Assembly (NCBI RefSeq): GCF_001592965.1
Contig: NZ_LRPC01000023.1
Coordinates: forward strand, 62,001-126,000
Length of the DNA stretch: 64,000 bases
Source of the DNA: Roseivirga spongicola
GTDB lineage: Bacteria; Bacteroidota; Bacteroidia; Cytophagales; Cyclobacteriaceae
Reading direction: 5' to 3'
Positions within the stretch are counted from its first letter, which is position 1. The number at the start of each line of letters is the position of its first letter. This document shows positions 1 through 9,011 of the stretch, piece after piece. The notes beneath the pieces are model-generated. The model searched no databases, had not been told where the DNA came from, and worked only from the letters and a program-made list of their open reading frames with translations. The position numbers were made by a program, and so were the translations under genes.

Positions 1-2
1 GT

Positions 3-1361
3 GACCGAACGGATTGGAGCCTCAATTTATTCGGCCTAAATGCTGCCAGAAATGCCGTAGGTTTTAGAGGCAGCGTGTCTAACTTGAATTCCAACCCTAT
101 AACCGATATTGATGAGCAGGCTAGTGATGGCTCTTTTGTCAATCCAAGAGATTTGATAAAAGGTGATTTTAACAACTGGGGTGCCGAAACTAGATTGTTG
201 ACCAGGTATAATTTAGGAGGACATCAGTCAGTGTTTTTAATTGGTTCGAAGTTCTATAAGGCTGAGAACTCATCTCTACAAGGGCCTGGAAGTAATGGTA
301 CAGGTGCTGATTTCAGTCTGGCAATTGACCAATATCCCGAATACCCCAATCAGTCGGACTTTGATTTTCCGAACCTCAATGCTTCAGTGTTTGGCGAGAA
401 CATTTTCTACTTGAATGATGAAATTTCTTTGACTCCGGGCTTTAGGTTTGAATACATTAAAACAGAGAGTGCAGGAGTCTACAATAATGTGGTTTTCGAT
501 AATGCTGGCAATCCAATTTCCAACCAACAGCTGACTGATAACAGAGAACTTGAAAGGTCGTTTTTTCTCTTTGGCCTTGGCTTTAGCTATGATCAGTCGG
601 AAGACTTTGAGGTTTACGCCAATGTCTCTCAGAACTACAGGTCTGTGACTTTCAGCGATATTAGAACGGTGAATCCGAGTTTCATTATCGACCCAGATAT
701 TCAGGATGAAAAGGGCTTTACCGCAGATTTTGGAGCCAGAGGTGCATGGAATGGTGTGCTGTCTTATGATGTGGGCGGATTCACCATGGTTTATAACGAT
801 AGAATAGGCATTATTCTAGATGATAGAGCCAACCGAGTAAGAACGAACATTGGCAAGGCTTTGATTTTAGGAGCCGAAGCTTTTTCGGAATGGGATATTG
901 CTAAAACTGCGAATTGGTCAGATAGAGCTATTCAGTCTAGCTTTTTCGTCAACACCGCTTTTACTACTTCTGAGTATTTGAATTCTGATGAAAATAATGT
1001 GGAGGGTAGGGAAGTAGAGTTTATTCCCGCCATTAACCTAAAGACGGGGCTCAAGTTTGGTTGGAGAAACCTGATGTCTAGCCTGCAATTTACTTATCTG
1101 TCAGAGCAATTTACCGATGCTGAAAACTCAGAAGTACCCGAGGTTGGAGATGCTAGAAATGGACTTATTGGTAAAATTCCGGCTTACAGCATTATGGACT
1201 TTTCGTTATCCTATAGGTTAGGAAAGTGGAAGCTGGAAACTGGGGTGAACAACTTATTGAATGAAAAGTATTTTACTCGAAGAGCAACAGGATACCCTGG
1301 TCCGGGAATAATTCCTTCCGACCCAAGGAGCTATTACTTTACCGTTCAGCTTAGGCTGTAA
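3..1361 (+). CDS. FecA-like TonB-dependent outer-membrane receptor, C-terminal part
   Basis: The frame is open from base 3, so the gene runs in from outside the window and 452 residues are visible. They are transmembrane beta-barrel only; the signal peptide, TonB box and plug lie upstream. The barrel strands and the ending (a GPGIIPSDPRSYY stretch, then a final strand closing on L-R-L) resemble the Fe(III)-dicitrate receptor family of Bacteroidota, where such proteins import ferric citrate or similar chelates across the outer membrane. It converges on the haem operon, with only hairpins between, which fits the iron theme. The substrate is inferred from family resemblance alone. GTG at 75 is an internal codon and not the start. 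Confidence 0.85.
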   Translation, partial: DRTDWSLNLFGLNAARNAVGFRGSVSNLNSNPITDIDEQASDGSFVNPRDLIKGDFNNWGAETRLLTRYNLGGHQSVFLIGSKFYKAENSSLQGPGSNGTGADFSLAIDQYPEYPNQSDFDFPNLNASVFGENIFYLNDEISLTPGFRFEYIKTESAGVYNNVVFDNAGNPISNQQLTDNRELERSFFLFGLGFSYDQSEDFEVYANVSQNYRSVTFSDIRTVNPSFIIDPDIQDEKGFTADFGARGAWNGVLSYDVGGFTMVYNDRIGIILDDRANRVRTNIGKALILGAEAFSEWDIAKTANWSDRAIQSSFFVNTAFTTSEYLNSDENNVEGREVEFIPAINLKTGLKFGWRNLMSSLQFTYLSEQFTDAENSEVPEVGDARNGLIGKIPAYSIMDFSLSYRLGKWKLETGVNNLLNEKYFTRRATGYPGPGIIPSDPRSYYFTVQLRL

Positions 1362-1697
1362 TTTCGTCTGACTGCTTCCACTAGCTGAGAGATTCGTCCG
1401 ACCGCTTCGAGTCGGTCTGACGAATAGTAAGTCTAGTCTTTGGTCGCGGATAAGATGTTTCCCCCGATACTTCGGGGCCTCAACATGACTGTTACCGTGG
1501 CTTTTGTTTAGTCCTTGGATTTGGCAATTCTCTCTGGTCTTTAGCGTCTCGCTAAGACCCTAGTGTTAAGTCGAAGCGAGACGCTTCAACTAGGTGAGAA
1601 ACTGGTCAGGTCATTCCAAAAAGCCAGATTAATAGGGTAAAAGTAGGGTGAAGGAATCTATGACCCCAGCACCCCTGAGTTGAAAAAATCTGTTGTT
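1362..1697. other. Convergent intergenic region with several hairpins
   Basis: No gene is seen here. The stretch separates two converging genes and is filled with inverted repeats: one at 1392-1425, CCCCGA/TCGGGG around 1462-1477, GGTCTTTAGCG/CGCTAAGACC at 1536-1559, and GAAGCG/CGCTTC around 1573-1587. None has a long T-run, so they are not textbook terminators, although together they may stop transcription from both sides. They look like small dispersed intergenic repeats. Confidence 0.6.
1392..1425. repeat. Dispersed hairpin, CGTC-GACC family
   Basis: A 34-base near-perfect inverted repeat with arms ATTCGTCCGACCG and CGGTCTGACGAAT. A second member with the same core (CGTCnGACCnCT...AGTnGGTCnGACGA) is at 25176-25208, with matched changes on both arms. 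A degraded copy precedes this one near 1364-1380. Confidence 0.65.
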
Positions 1698-2756
1698 TTA
1701 ATTGAGTTCGGCTACTAGTTCTTTCCAGTCTGTCAATTCAGTTTGGCCTGGTTTTCTCAAACCGAAGAACTGAGCGATCATTTCTCTATTTTCATCAAAT
1801 AACTCTACTGAGGTCACAATACCGTCTTTTGATGGCTTCTCCACAGCATAGCTATTAGCGATAAGATCTGTACGTAAGTGTAAGTTGAACTTCTGGTCCA
1901 TCACGTTGATCCACCTAGTTTCCTCTCTCTCTATCGGTACAATCTTCTTTACCACATCTTGATGAATCTGCAGGTTGCCATGGTTTCCGGCAAAGATCAT
2001 GATTGGCAATTGGCTCTTAGATGCTTTCTCCAAAATGGTATTCACTGCCGTGTTGGCAATCTTTCTGGTGAATTTGCCTTCTGCTAATTGTACCGCATGC
2101 TCTCTCTGGGCTTTGTGCTTTCTGAGCATCGGGAAGAAGTCATGGGTGTCTTCCAAGGCTGCCCAGTCGGCTAAAAAGGCTTCCTGATCAATACCTTCGG
2201 CATACACAACTTTATCGATTGGGCTAATCTCCAGATTGGGAGATTGATTCGCTGAGGTGAATTTCTCAACTATCTGCTCATAAGCTTCTAGGTCGCCATC
2301 TTCCTGTACGTATACTTTAGTGATAGCTGTGCCCGCTTTATCGAAAATCTGAATGTTGGGTAGAACGCGTGAACCTTTTCTGATGACACTGGCAAAGGCG
2401 AATGCCCAGTTCTGAAAGAACACACGGGTTTCAATTGGGCCAAGGACGGTACCTATATGATGGTTGCCTCTGCCAAAAGTGCTAACTTTTTCAAATGCAC
2501 CTTTGTGCTCTAATACACAGGCTTCATTGCGAGTGAGACTCATCACATTGCCTAGCTCCTTAAAGCTCTTGAGTAGTTCGGTCCAGTCTCCTTCAAGTCT
2601 GATTACATCATCTCCAAGTCCAGTTGCTAATAGCTCGGCTTCGCTTACTCCTAGCTGATTAGCAGCTTCTCTAATTCTTACTCTCGGATTTTCTTCCTTG
2701 AATTGCTCCCAGCGTTCTTTTAAAGTAGCTGCGGCTGTAGTTAATGCTTCAGGCAT
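1698..2756 (-). CDS. hmuS: HemS/HmuS-type haem-degrading or haem-trafficking protein
   Basis: A 352-residue cytoplasmic protein with two tandem HemS-type repeats (roughly residues 1-175 and 180-350), the usual length for the HemS/ChuS/HmuS family. These proteins bind haem delivered by the ABC importer and release its iron or pass it on. The second half carries the family hallmarks GNHGNLQIH, a FNLHLR stretch and the C-terminal AQFFGLRKPGQ. It is the last gene of the hmuT-U-V-S operon and its start overlaps the end of hmuV by 8 bases, implying coupled translation. Whether it cleaves haem or only carries it cannot be read from the sequence. Confidence 0.93.
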   Translation of the reverse strand: MPEALTTAAATLKERWEQFKEENPRVRIREAANQLGVSEAELLATGLGDDVIRLEGDWTELLKSFKELGNVMSLTRNEACVLEHKGAFEKVSTFGRGNHHIGTVLGPIETRVFFQNWAFAFASVIRKGSRVLPNIQIFDKAGTAITKVYVQEDGDLEAYEQIVEKFTSANQSPNLEISPIDKVVYAEGIDQEAFLADWAALEDTHDFFPMLRKHKAQREHAVQLAEGKFTRKIANTAVNTILEKASKSQLPIMIFAGNHGNLQIHQDVVKKIVPIEREETRWINVMDQKFNLHLRTDLIANSYAVEKPSKDGIVTSVELFDENREMIAQFFGLRKPGQTELTDWKELVAELN

Positions 2757-3564
2757 ATCGTATTTCTTTTTGTGGTTCTAAATGCATGTGGTTTGGAATG
2801 GAAACCACAATGGTTTGACCCGTTGTTGGATCTTCTAGCATTTGAACCGGATGGTTAAATGTAGTTTCTATATTTTCTTTTGTAAATACTTCTCGGGTTT
2901 CACCCTGCTTAACTATTTCCCCATTTTTCATAAAAACTAAATAATCAGCATACTGGGCGGCTAAGTTCAGGTCGTGAAGAACAGCTAAAACGCCCAAGTT
3001 ATCGCTCATTAATTCACGGGCAGTTCCCAGCAAGGCATGTTGATGTAGAATATCTAGATCAGATGTGGGTTCATCTAGTAGCAAGTACTTTGGGTGAGGA
3101 CTTTTGTCCCAAACCTGAGCCATAATTCTGGCGAGTTGTACCCTTTGTTTCTCTCCACCAGAAAGGGTCTGATAAGTTCGACCTTTGTAGGATTGAAGCC
3201 TTGTTTTTTCAATGACCTTTTCAATGATCTCCACATTTTCTACGGGCGATGTATGATGAGGGAAGCGTCCAATTTCTATGATTTGCTCTATGCTAAACGG
3301 GAAGTTGATGCTGGTGTGTTGAGGCATAACTGCACGAATTCGAGATAGTGCTTTGCTATCTAGTGCAGAAGATGAATGACCATTTACCGTAATAGATCCA
3401 TTGCGCAATTTCACCTCGTTGGTAATTGCTTTTAGAAGTGTGCTTTTGCCCGCTCCATTAGGCCCAACAATGGCGGTGAATGTCCTTGGCTTTAGTTTTA
3501 TAGTGCAATTTCGAAGTATACTCTTACTTCCAATTTGATATGATATGTTGTTGGCTTGTAGCAT
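2749..3564 (-). CDS. hmuV: Haem ABC transporter ATP-binding protein
   Basis: A 271-residue ABC ATPase that powers haem import through HmuU. Walker A GPNGAGKST is at residues 34-42, the Q-loop Gln around 82, the signature LSGGEKQR at 134-141, Walker B LLLDEPT at 161-167 and the switch His in VLHDLN further on. Length and motifs match HmuV/BtuD-type ATPases of the iron-chelate family. It overlaps the upstream permease by one base (TGATG) and the downstream hmuS by 8 bases. The haem substrate is inferred from hmuT and hmuS in the same operon. Confidence 0.95.
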   Translation of the reverse strand: MLQANNISYQIGSKSILRNCTIKLKPRTFTAIVGPNGAGKSTLLKAITNEVKLRNGSITVNGHSSSALDSKALSRIRAVMPQHTSINFPFSIEQIIEIGRFPHHTSPVENVEIIEKVIEKTRLQSYKGRTYQTLSGGEKQRVQLARIMAQVWDKSPHPKYLLLDEPTSDLDILHQHALLGTARELMSDNLGVLAVLHDLNLAAQYADYLVFMKNGEIVKQGETREVFTKENIETTFNHPVQMLEDPTTGQTIVVSIPNHMHLEPQKEIRYA

Positions 3565-4643
3565 CAGATTAGATTTTTTCTTTTAGCAACGGTGAGTAGG
3601 TAAATGAAGAATGGCGTTCCTAATGCTGCAGTTACTACGCCAATGGGCAATTCAGAAGGTGCAACCACAGTTCTGGCGAATAAATCGGCTAGAATAAGTA
3701 AGGCTGCTCCACCCAATGCAGAAAGAGGAATCACAATCCTATGATCGGAAGAGAATGCCATTCTGATAATATGCGGAATTACGAGTCCAACAAAGCCGAT
3801 TATTCCAGAGAAGGAAACCGCCACGCCCACGCAGAGCGCTGAAAGGAATACGATGGTGCGCTTCACTTTTTCAACATTCACTCCGCTGTGGAAGGCCTCT
3901 GATTCACCCAAGGCAATAGCGTTCAGAGATTTGGCCATTCTGGTAAGTATCAAGGTTGAAGCGATAATGGGGATTGTAATGATGCCAATCTTCTGCCAGG
4001 TGCCCGCACTTAGGTCGCCTAAAGTCCAAAAGGTAAAGGTTCTTAATTGCTGATCGTCAGCATAGTAAATGCCTAAACCGATGATGGCATTGGCCAGTGT
4101 GGAAATGGCTACTCCAGCCAAAATAAGTATGGTTACTCGTACTTTACCCTGATAGTTGCCTAACCTGAGTGTCATAAAAGTGGCCAATACTCCACCTAGA
4201 AAGGCAAATGGAGGAAGCAGCCAAACCTTCAGAGAGTCGGGTATTTCTCCGATGAAGGAAGTAAGTCCGAGAATTACCACAAAGGCTCCTAATGCCGCTC
4301 CGCTAGAAACGCCAATTATTCCTGGTTCTACCAATGGATTTCTGAATATACCTTGTAGTGCAGCGCCTGAAACACCCAAGGCAGTACCTATTAATATGGT
4401 GAAAATGAGCCGTGGCAATCTTATATCCATTAAAACCACAGACTGAACAGCCGTGAAGTTTTGGTTGGTAAAGCCTAGTCTATCTAAAAGAATAGATGAT
4501 ATTTCGCTCACGCTGAGTTCTACCGCACCAATGGTTAAGGAGAATAAGAACAGGGCTAATAAGAATAGCGCCATGGCTGTAGTAAGGAAGCCCGCGGTAA
4601 GCTTTTGAGATTTCAGTTTCGATATGGTAATTGATGAGTTCAA
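3564..4643 (-). CDS. hmuU: FecCD-family haem ABC transporter permease
   Basis: A 359-residue inner-membrane permease of the FecCD/BtuC family with about ten hydrophobic helices and the conserved segments GAALQGIFRNPLVEPGIIG and GFVGLVIPHIIR. It forms the channel for haem entering the cytoplasm, working with HmuV and the periplasmic HmuT. Its start overlaps the end of hmuT (4640-4643, ATGA). Length and helix pattern are normal for the family. Confidence 0.95.
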   Translation of the reverse strand: MNSSITISKLKSQKLTAGFLTTAMALFLLALFLFSLTIGAVELSVSEISSILLDRLGFTNQNFTAVQSVVLMDIRLPRLIFTILIGTALGVSGAALQGIFRNPLVEPGIIGVSSGAALGAFVVILGLTSFIGEIPDSLKVWLLPPFAFLGGVLATFMTLRLGNYQGKVRVTILILAGVAISTLANAIIGLGIYYADDQQLRTFTFWTLGDLSAGTWQKIGIITIPIIASTLILTRMAKSLNAIALGESEAFHSGVNVEKVKRTIVFLSALCVGVAVSFSGIIGFVGLVIPHIIRMAFSSDHRIVIPLSALGGAALLILADLFARTVVAPSELPIGVVTAALGTPFFIYLLTVAKRKNLI

Positions 4644-5464
4644 TGCGTTTTCTCGAAGATTTCTAATGCTGCTTCGGCTAATCTTGGTCCCCAGTTGGTG
4701 AGTTTTACGCCATCAATAGCAATAATTTGCATTTTCTTGCCTGCTGTAGTTTGCGCCACTCCAGGTATTTTTAGTACACCGTTTATGCCTCCAAGGCTTT
4801 CCAAGCCAGATGCCATGAAGAGTAAGTAATCGGGGTTGGCATTAATAAGAGCCTCTGCATTGAGTGGTTTATAACCACTTATTTCTGGAACGGCATTTTG
4901 TGTACCGGCCATCTCAATGATCATAAAACCTGTGTCGTTACCCGCAACTTGGAGGTTTCCAGCACCTCTTGCATAGACACAAAGTACCTTGGGAGTATTA
5001 TTTGCTTGAGCTACCTTCTTAGCCAAAGAAGTTAGTTCCGTCTCCATCTTCTGAATTAAGGTCTCACCTTCAGGCTTTTTGTTCAAGGCTGCAGCAATCT
5101 GTCTGATTCTGAGCTTCGTGTCTTCTAGGTTGCTGTTGTTTTCAACAACCAATACTTTTTGCCCAGCATTTTTAAGCTGGTTCAGCACTACATCGTTCAC
5201 GTAGTCCTTCTCTAAGATCATAACATCTGGTTCTAGGGAGATGATGCCTTCAGCAGTTATGCTAGTTCTGTAACCTATGGAGGGTAGTGACTGCATTTGC
5301 GGAGGGTAAAGGCTAGTTCTGTCCGTTGCTATAATTTTGTCACAAAGACCGAGTTCACAGACAATTTCAGTAGACGAGCTTCCGGCAGTAATAATTCTCT
5401 GAGCTTGAGCTGTACAGGCAAGCGAGAGCATTAAAATGGTTAAGTATATTTTTAGTCTATTCAC
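4640..5464 (-). CDS. hmuT: Periplasmic haem-binding protein of the ABC importer
   Basis: A 274-residue substrate-binding protein of the BtuF/HmuT class. A signal peptide ending near TAQAQ is followed by RIITAGSSSTEIVCELG and, further on, IGYRTSITAEGIISLEPDV, typical of haemin-binding HmuT. It captures haem in the periplasm and hands it to HmuUV. The start codon is GTG; no in-frame ATG fits the signal peptide better. It heads the hmuTUVS operon, with a strong iron/haem-type promoter directly upstream (5490-5558). Confidence 0.93.
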   Translation of the reverse strand: MNRLKIYLTILMLSLACTAQAQRIITAGSSSTEIVCELGLCDKIIATDRTSLYPPQMQSLPSIGYRTSITAEGIISLEPDVMILEKDYVNDVVLNQLKNAGQKVLVVENNSNLEDTKLRIRQIAAALNKKPEGETLIQKMETELTSLAKKVAQANNTPKVLCVYARGAGNLQVAGNDTGFMIIEMAGTQNAVPEISGYKPLNAEALINANPDYLLFMASGLESLGGINGVLKIPGVAQTTAGKKMQIIAIDGVKLTNWGPRLAEAALEIFEKTH

Positions 5465-5489
5465 AGTGACGATAGGTTTTTTGTTCCTA

Positions 5490-5558
5490 TTTAGATTAGT
5501 TCTAAATCATAGCAAATGTATTGGCTAAGTGCTTGTAATGCAATCACTAGTACTAGTG
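5490..5558 (-). promoter_or_regulatory. hmuT promoter: palindrome, -33/-7 and TTTAGA operator
   Basis: Reading toward hmuT: palindrome CACTAGTACTAGTG (5558-5545, perfect), one base, -33 TTG (5543-5541), 20 bases, -7 box TACATTTG (5520-5513), 6 bases, then TTTAGA-N5-TCTAAA (5506-5490), then the GTG start. The -33/-7 spacing fits the Bacteroidota consensus. The palindrome touching the -33 box suggests an activator site. The inverted repeat across the likely transcription start suggests a repressor site, resembling Fur/DtxR-type metal operators. The roles are inferred. Confidence 0.75.
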
Positions 5559-5700
5559 GTTATGATCTGTTTCATGTGTAATATTCCTTATTCACATTCA
5601 GGTTATGGGCTATGGTGGGTACATCTGGTAAGTTGAGCTATTCTTGGCGGTTGAGCTGTGAGGTAGGAGGTAGACAAAAGATCTTTGACTCAACAAATGA

Positions 5701-5723
5701 AAAGGCCACCCGAGGGCGGCCTT
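5701..5723 (-). terminator. Terminator after hmuY
   Basis: A GC-rich inverted repeat, AAGGCC(A)CCC / GGG(C)GGCCTT, followed in the minus direction by TTTT. It sits about 120 bases past the hmuY stop and would end the hmuR-hmuY transcript before the hmuT promoter. The rest of 5559-5844 holds no supported gene. A 9-bp inverted repeat (AAGTGGGG/CCCCACTT, 5762-5818) and a 16-codon frame described under findings are also present. Confidence 0.7.
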
Positions 5724-5844
5724 AACGATTCGCACTATGTACTAGAAACGTACAATCAAACAAGTGGGGCATTGTCTTAAAACTCTTCGCTTGTTCCAGT
5801 AATTTCTAATCCCCACTTATTAAGCATGCCGCTTTGAGCTTAGA

Positions 5845-6468
5845 CTAGTTTCCTGTAAAGTCGAACTGCATTGAACCATCTGGTTGGTACACATATCTGA
5901 AGGTGTAAATTCCATTGTCAGAACCAGCAGTTGGCTCGGTAGGGCAATCTCTATAGTAGCACTGAATCTCGAGCTTAACATAATTGCCTTCTGTATCTTT
6001 TATCAGTACAACTCTTCCTGGAACTGGACTAATTATACCATTAGCATAAGAGTACCATCTATTAGCAAAATCTGTATTCTTGTTAATGGCTAAAGCTGCT
6101 TCAGCATCCGCAGCAAAAGTGGCGCTAGCTGGAACTTCATCTAGTTCATCGAAGATGGCCGCTACCGTTGTGGCCTGAACTCCTCCGTCACCATTTATCC
6201 CTCCATTGGTGATGATGGTGGTGCCTTTAATTGCAACATCCCAGTCGCCCGTAGCACTTACTTCGCTGTTTGTAGAGAAGTCATAGTATTGGTAATCATT
6301 CTCCTGTACTAAAGTTGGCGGTTGAGTGGTGTAGTCATAGATATCTCCAGGGGCTTCAAAGTTAGATTCTGACTTCACTTCAAGCGCTACTGGCTGAGGA
6401 TCATCTTCGCTACAGGCAACTACTGCGAGCATCATCACTGCTAGGGTTAATAGATACGTTTTTCTCAT
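5845..6468 (-). CDS. hmuY: HmuY-family haem-binding lipoprotein (haemophore)
   Basis: A 207-residue lipoprotein with lipobox VVAC (Cys19), so it should be anchored in the outer membrane. The body fits the HmuY family of Bacteroidota, surface proteins that take haem from host or environmental haemoproteins and pass it to the TonB receptor HmuR. It is beta-rich, with the motif YTFRYVYQPDGS near the C terminus. It lies 35 bases after hmuR in one operon. The order hmuR-hmuY is the reverse of the Porphyromonas gingivalis order hmuY-hmuR. The haem ligands (His or Met pair) cannot be assigned from sequence alone. Confidence 0.85.
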   Translation of the reverse strand: MRKTYLLTLAVMMLAVVACSEDDPQPVALEVKSESNFEAPGDIYDYTTQPPTLVQENDYQYYDFSTNSEVSATGDWDVAIKGTTIITNGGINGDGGVQATTVAAIFDELDEVPASATFAADAEAALAINKNTDFANRWYSYANGIISPVPGRVVLIKDTEGNYVKLEIQCYYRDCPTEPTAGSDNGIYTFRYVYQPDGSMQFDFTGN

Positions 6469-6503
6469 CTTTTTACTATTTAATTATTCGTTTTAGGGTA
6501 TTC

Positions 6504-8858
6504 TTAGTCTTTATGTAGGTTGAATTTTAGGCCTGCAAACCACATGGTTCCTGCCAGTGTAGGTTCAAATTCATTGGTGGTGTTGAACAGATTGTTGGCA
6601 CCTAGATCTGCAGTCCAGTGTTTACCAAAAGCTTTCTGGATAGAGAGGTTATGTTGAAAGTATCCCTCAGCATACTCATAGTCTCCAACCAACACCTGAT
6701 TGCCATCACGATCGGCAAAGCCCCATCTTCCTCTGTAGATGCTTCTGAAATAAATTGTCAAGCCTAGGGGAGAGTAGGTATAGGTTACTTTAAAGTTTCC
6801 GGAGTGTCGAGATCTACCGAATAGCCCGCCATAATCGGCTCTGGTCACCCTTCGAGATACAATTTCACCCAAAGGTCTATAGGCCAGGGTTCCTTCCTTT
6901 ATTTGGTCAATTACATTTTGATCGTATGTGTCTAAGTACTGGTAGCCAGCAGATATGTTCAGGTTAGAATTGAGTTGAACGGTGGCTTCTACCTCAGCAC
7001 CTTGTGTTACAATATCTTCCACATTGCGGTAGCTAAAAACAAACTGACCATTGTCTTTTTGTGCCACAGCCCAAGTATCGATAAGGTTTGAAATATAGTT
7101 TCTAAATAAGTTTCCTTGGATAAGAATTTTTTCTGTAAGCTGATAGTTAGCACCTAGGTTGATTGAAAGCGATCTTTCAGCACTCAAACCTTCTGCTGCA
7201 ACCGCTGCGTTTGCCCTCGCATTGTTTATGGCATTAGGGTTTTCTTGAGGGTCTGTTCGGAAGGTTTCTCCAGCAGATATTAGTCTTTCAATACCATCTT
7301 GAACTACAGAAGTACCCATTACGCTGTAGCCAACCGTTGGATTTGAGAAGTCTAGCAATAGTTGTCTGAAGTCTGGCGCCTTGAAGCCTCCTCCAATCGA
7401 GGCTCGAACTTTTAGTTTTTCATTTAGCTTGTAGCCCACAGCTAGTTTTGGGCTCAGGTTGTTGCCATAAGCCACGTGATCGTCATATCTCAAGCCTGTG
7501 GTTATGTCTAGTTTGGCTGTTGGTTCCCATAAATATTGGGCAAATGCATAAGCCGATGTGAATGAACTATCTACGTACCTAGTGGAGTTTACACCTTCCC
7601 AAATATACCCTGCACCAAAAGTGATCGTGCTGTTTTCGTTAATAAATAGGTCTCCTTGGCCTTCCGTTCTGCTGAACTTCTGTTCAAATATATCGAGGCT
7701 GTAAAGGTTGTTGTCTGATGCTCTGGTGATGCGCGTCTCAGTTCGGTAATTGCTAATGTATTGTCTGAGCGTTACCAGTGAATTCTCTCCAATTCTCCAT
7801 TCTAGCTTAGGGAGAATGTTCCAGTCGGTTTGTTGAGCATTATAGTCGTGAACAACATCTGAGCTTGCGCTTCCATTACTAATTGTAACCGTTGTCTGAT
7901 CTTCTTGAGGCTCGTTATAGTATCGCCCAGAAATAGATAAATCTAAGTTGTCAGTAAGTTTATATTTCAACTTTGCCTGGGCAGTGCTAGCGGTATATGA
8001 AGCCACAGTTTGGCTAAGGGTGTTATCGTTCAAGTCGTAACCACCGGAACTTAAACGGTTAAAGAAGGTGCTTACCTGAACTTTATCGTTAGCATATTCT
8101 AACGTAGCATTTAAGTCTGTTGTGTTGAACCTTCTTTGCCTTCCCGAAAGGCTAGTTCCCAAACCATTTCGTGGATTTTTGGTGATAATGTTAATCACTC
8201 CGCCCATCGCTTCACTGCCATAGAGGGAAGAGGAGGGGCCTTTAACCACTTCAATTCTATCTATGTTATTGACAGTTATTCGCGTGAGGTCTAAGGTGCC
8301 AGCTGTTCTTCCTATTAGTGGCTCTCCATCAACAAGAATCAGAATATATTCGGAATTAAGACCTTGAATTTGAATACCAGCACCATGATCTGAGTTGATC
8401 ATTAGCCCAGTTTGCTCCATTAAAATTTCGTTGAGCCTGATGTTGCTGCTTCGCTCAATCTGTTTCTGATCTATCACCTGAATAGGAATAGAAACATCTG
8501 CGATGGTTTGCTCCAATCTAGATGCGGTAACCACCATTTGGTCTAGATTAGTGATGGCTTCTGAAAGGACTATCGTACCTAAGTCCACGTTTTCGTTTGC
8601 TACGGTCAGCTGTTGGGTAATGGATTTAAAGCCTACGAAAGATACTTTCAGCGCATAGAAACCTTGGCTTACATTATTGATGCTAAACTGACCGGCTTCA
8701 TTTGAGCTAACGGCTTTACTAGTCTGTAGCAATTGAATAGTGGTGAAGGCGATAGGGGTGCCGCCTTTATCTACAACCTTGCCTTGAATAGAGTACTGAG
8801 CCATGGCAGGTATAGCCGTTAGTGTTGCTAAGAAAACGAGGGCCAATAGTTTCTTCAT
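6504..8858 (-). CDS. hmuR: HmuR-like TonB-dependent haem receptor
   Basis: A 784-residue outer-membrane receptor: signal peptide (residues 1-20), carboxypeptidase-regulatory-like domain (about 21-105), TonB box region with MVVTASR, plug domain (about 120-230, with IDRIEVVKGPSSSLYGSEAMGGVINIIT) and a 22-strand barrel. Around residues 491-506 it carries FKAP...NPTVGY, a variant of the FRAP/NPNL box of haem receptors. It takes haem, probably from HmuY, across the outer membrane using TonB energy. It is the first gene of the hmuR-hmuY operon behind a doubly marked promoter. Confidence 0.9.
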   Translation of the reverse strand: MKKLLALVFLATLTAIPAMAQYSIQGKVVDKGGTPIAFTTIQLLQTSKAVSSNEAGQFSINNVSQGFYALKVSFVGFKSITQQLTVANENVDLGTIVLSEAITNLDQMVVTASRLEQTIADVSIPIQVIDQKQIERSSNIRLNEILMEQTGLMINSDHGAGIQIQGLNSEYILILVDGEPLIGRTAGTLDLTRITVNNIDRIEVVKGPSSSLYGSEAMGGVINIITKNPRNGLGTSLSGRQRRFNTTDLNATLEYANDKVQVSTFFNRLSSGGYDLNDNTLSQTVASYTASTAQAKLKYKLTDNLDLSISGRYYNEPQEDQTTVTISNGSASSDVVHDYNAQQTDWNILPKLEWRIGENSLVTLRQYISNYRTETRITRASDNNLYSLDIFEQKFSRTEGQGDLFINENSTITFGAGYIWEGVNSTRYVDSSFTSAYAFAQYLWEPTAKLDITTGLRYDDHVAYGNNLSPKLAVGYKLNEKLKVRASIGGGFKAPDFRQLLLDFSNPTVGYSVMGTSVVQDGIERLISAGETFRTDPQENPNAINNARANAAVAAEGLSAERSLSINLGANYQLTEKILIQGNLFRNYISNLIDTWAVAQKDNGQFVFSYRNVEDIVTQGAEVEATVQLNSNLNISAGYQYLDTYDQNVIDQIKEGTLAYRPLGEIVSRRVTRADYGGLFGRSRHSGNFKVTYTYSPLGLTIYFRSIYRGRWGFADRDGNQVLVGDYEYAEGYFQHNLSIQKAFGKHWTADLGANNLFNTTNEFEPTLAGTMWFAGLKFNLHKD

Positions 8859-8870
8859 TTACTTTTCTTA

Positions 8871-8962
8871 TTTAGATTAATTCTAAACAGTGCAAATGTA
8901 AGCCTAGAATGGTTTGCCGAACAATAACTAGTATTAGTGAAAGAGTCTCCCTAGTAGTAGTG
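8871..8962 (-). promoter_or_regulatory. hmuR promoter: tandem palindromes, -33/-7 and TTTAGA operator
   Basis: Reading toward hmuR: an upstream box CCCTAGTAGTAGTG (forward-strand sequence, 8949-8962; 12 of 14 matches to the hmuT palindrome), a second box AACTAGTATTAGTG (forward, 8926-8939), one base, -33 TTG (8924-8922), 21 bases, -7 TACATTTG (8900-8893), 5 bases, then TTTAGA-N5-TCTAAA (8887-8871). The two box centres are 23 bp apart, about two helical turns, as expected for two dimers on one face. It is the only promoter here with two boxes. Confidence 0.72.
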
Positions 8963-9011
8963 AGGTCAGTTCGGAATACTACCATTAAGCAACACTCAGA
9001 GTTTGTGTGGC

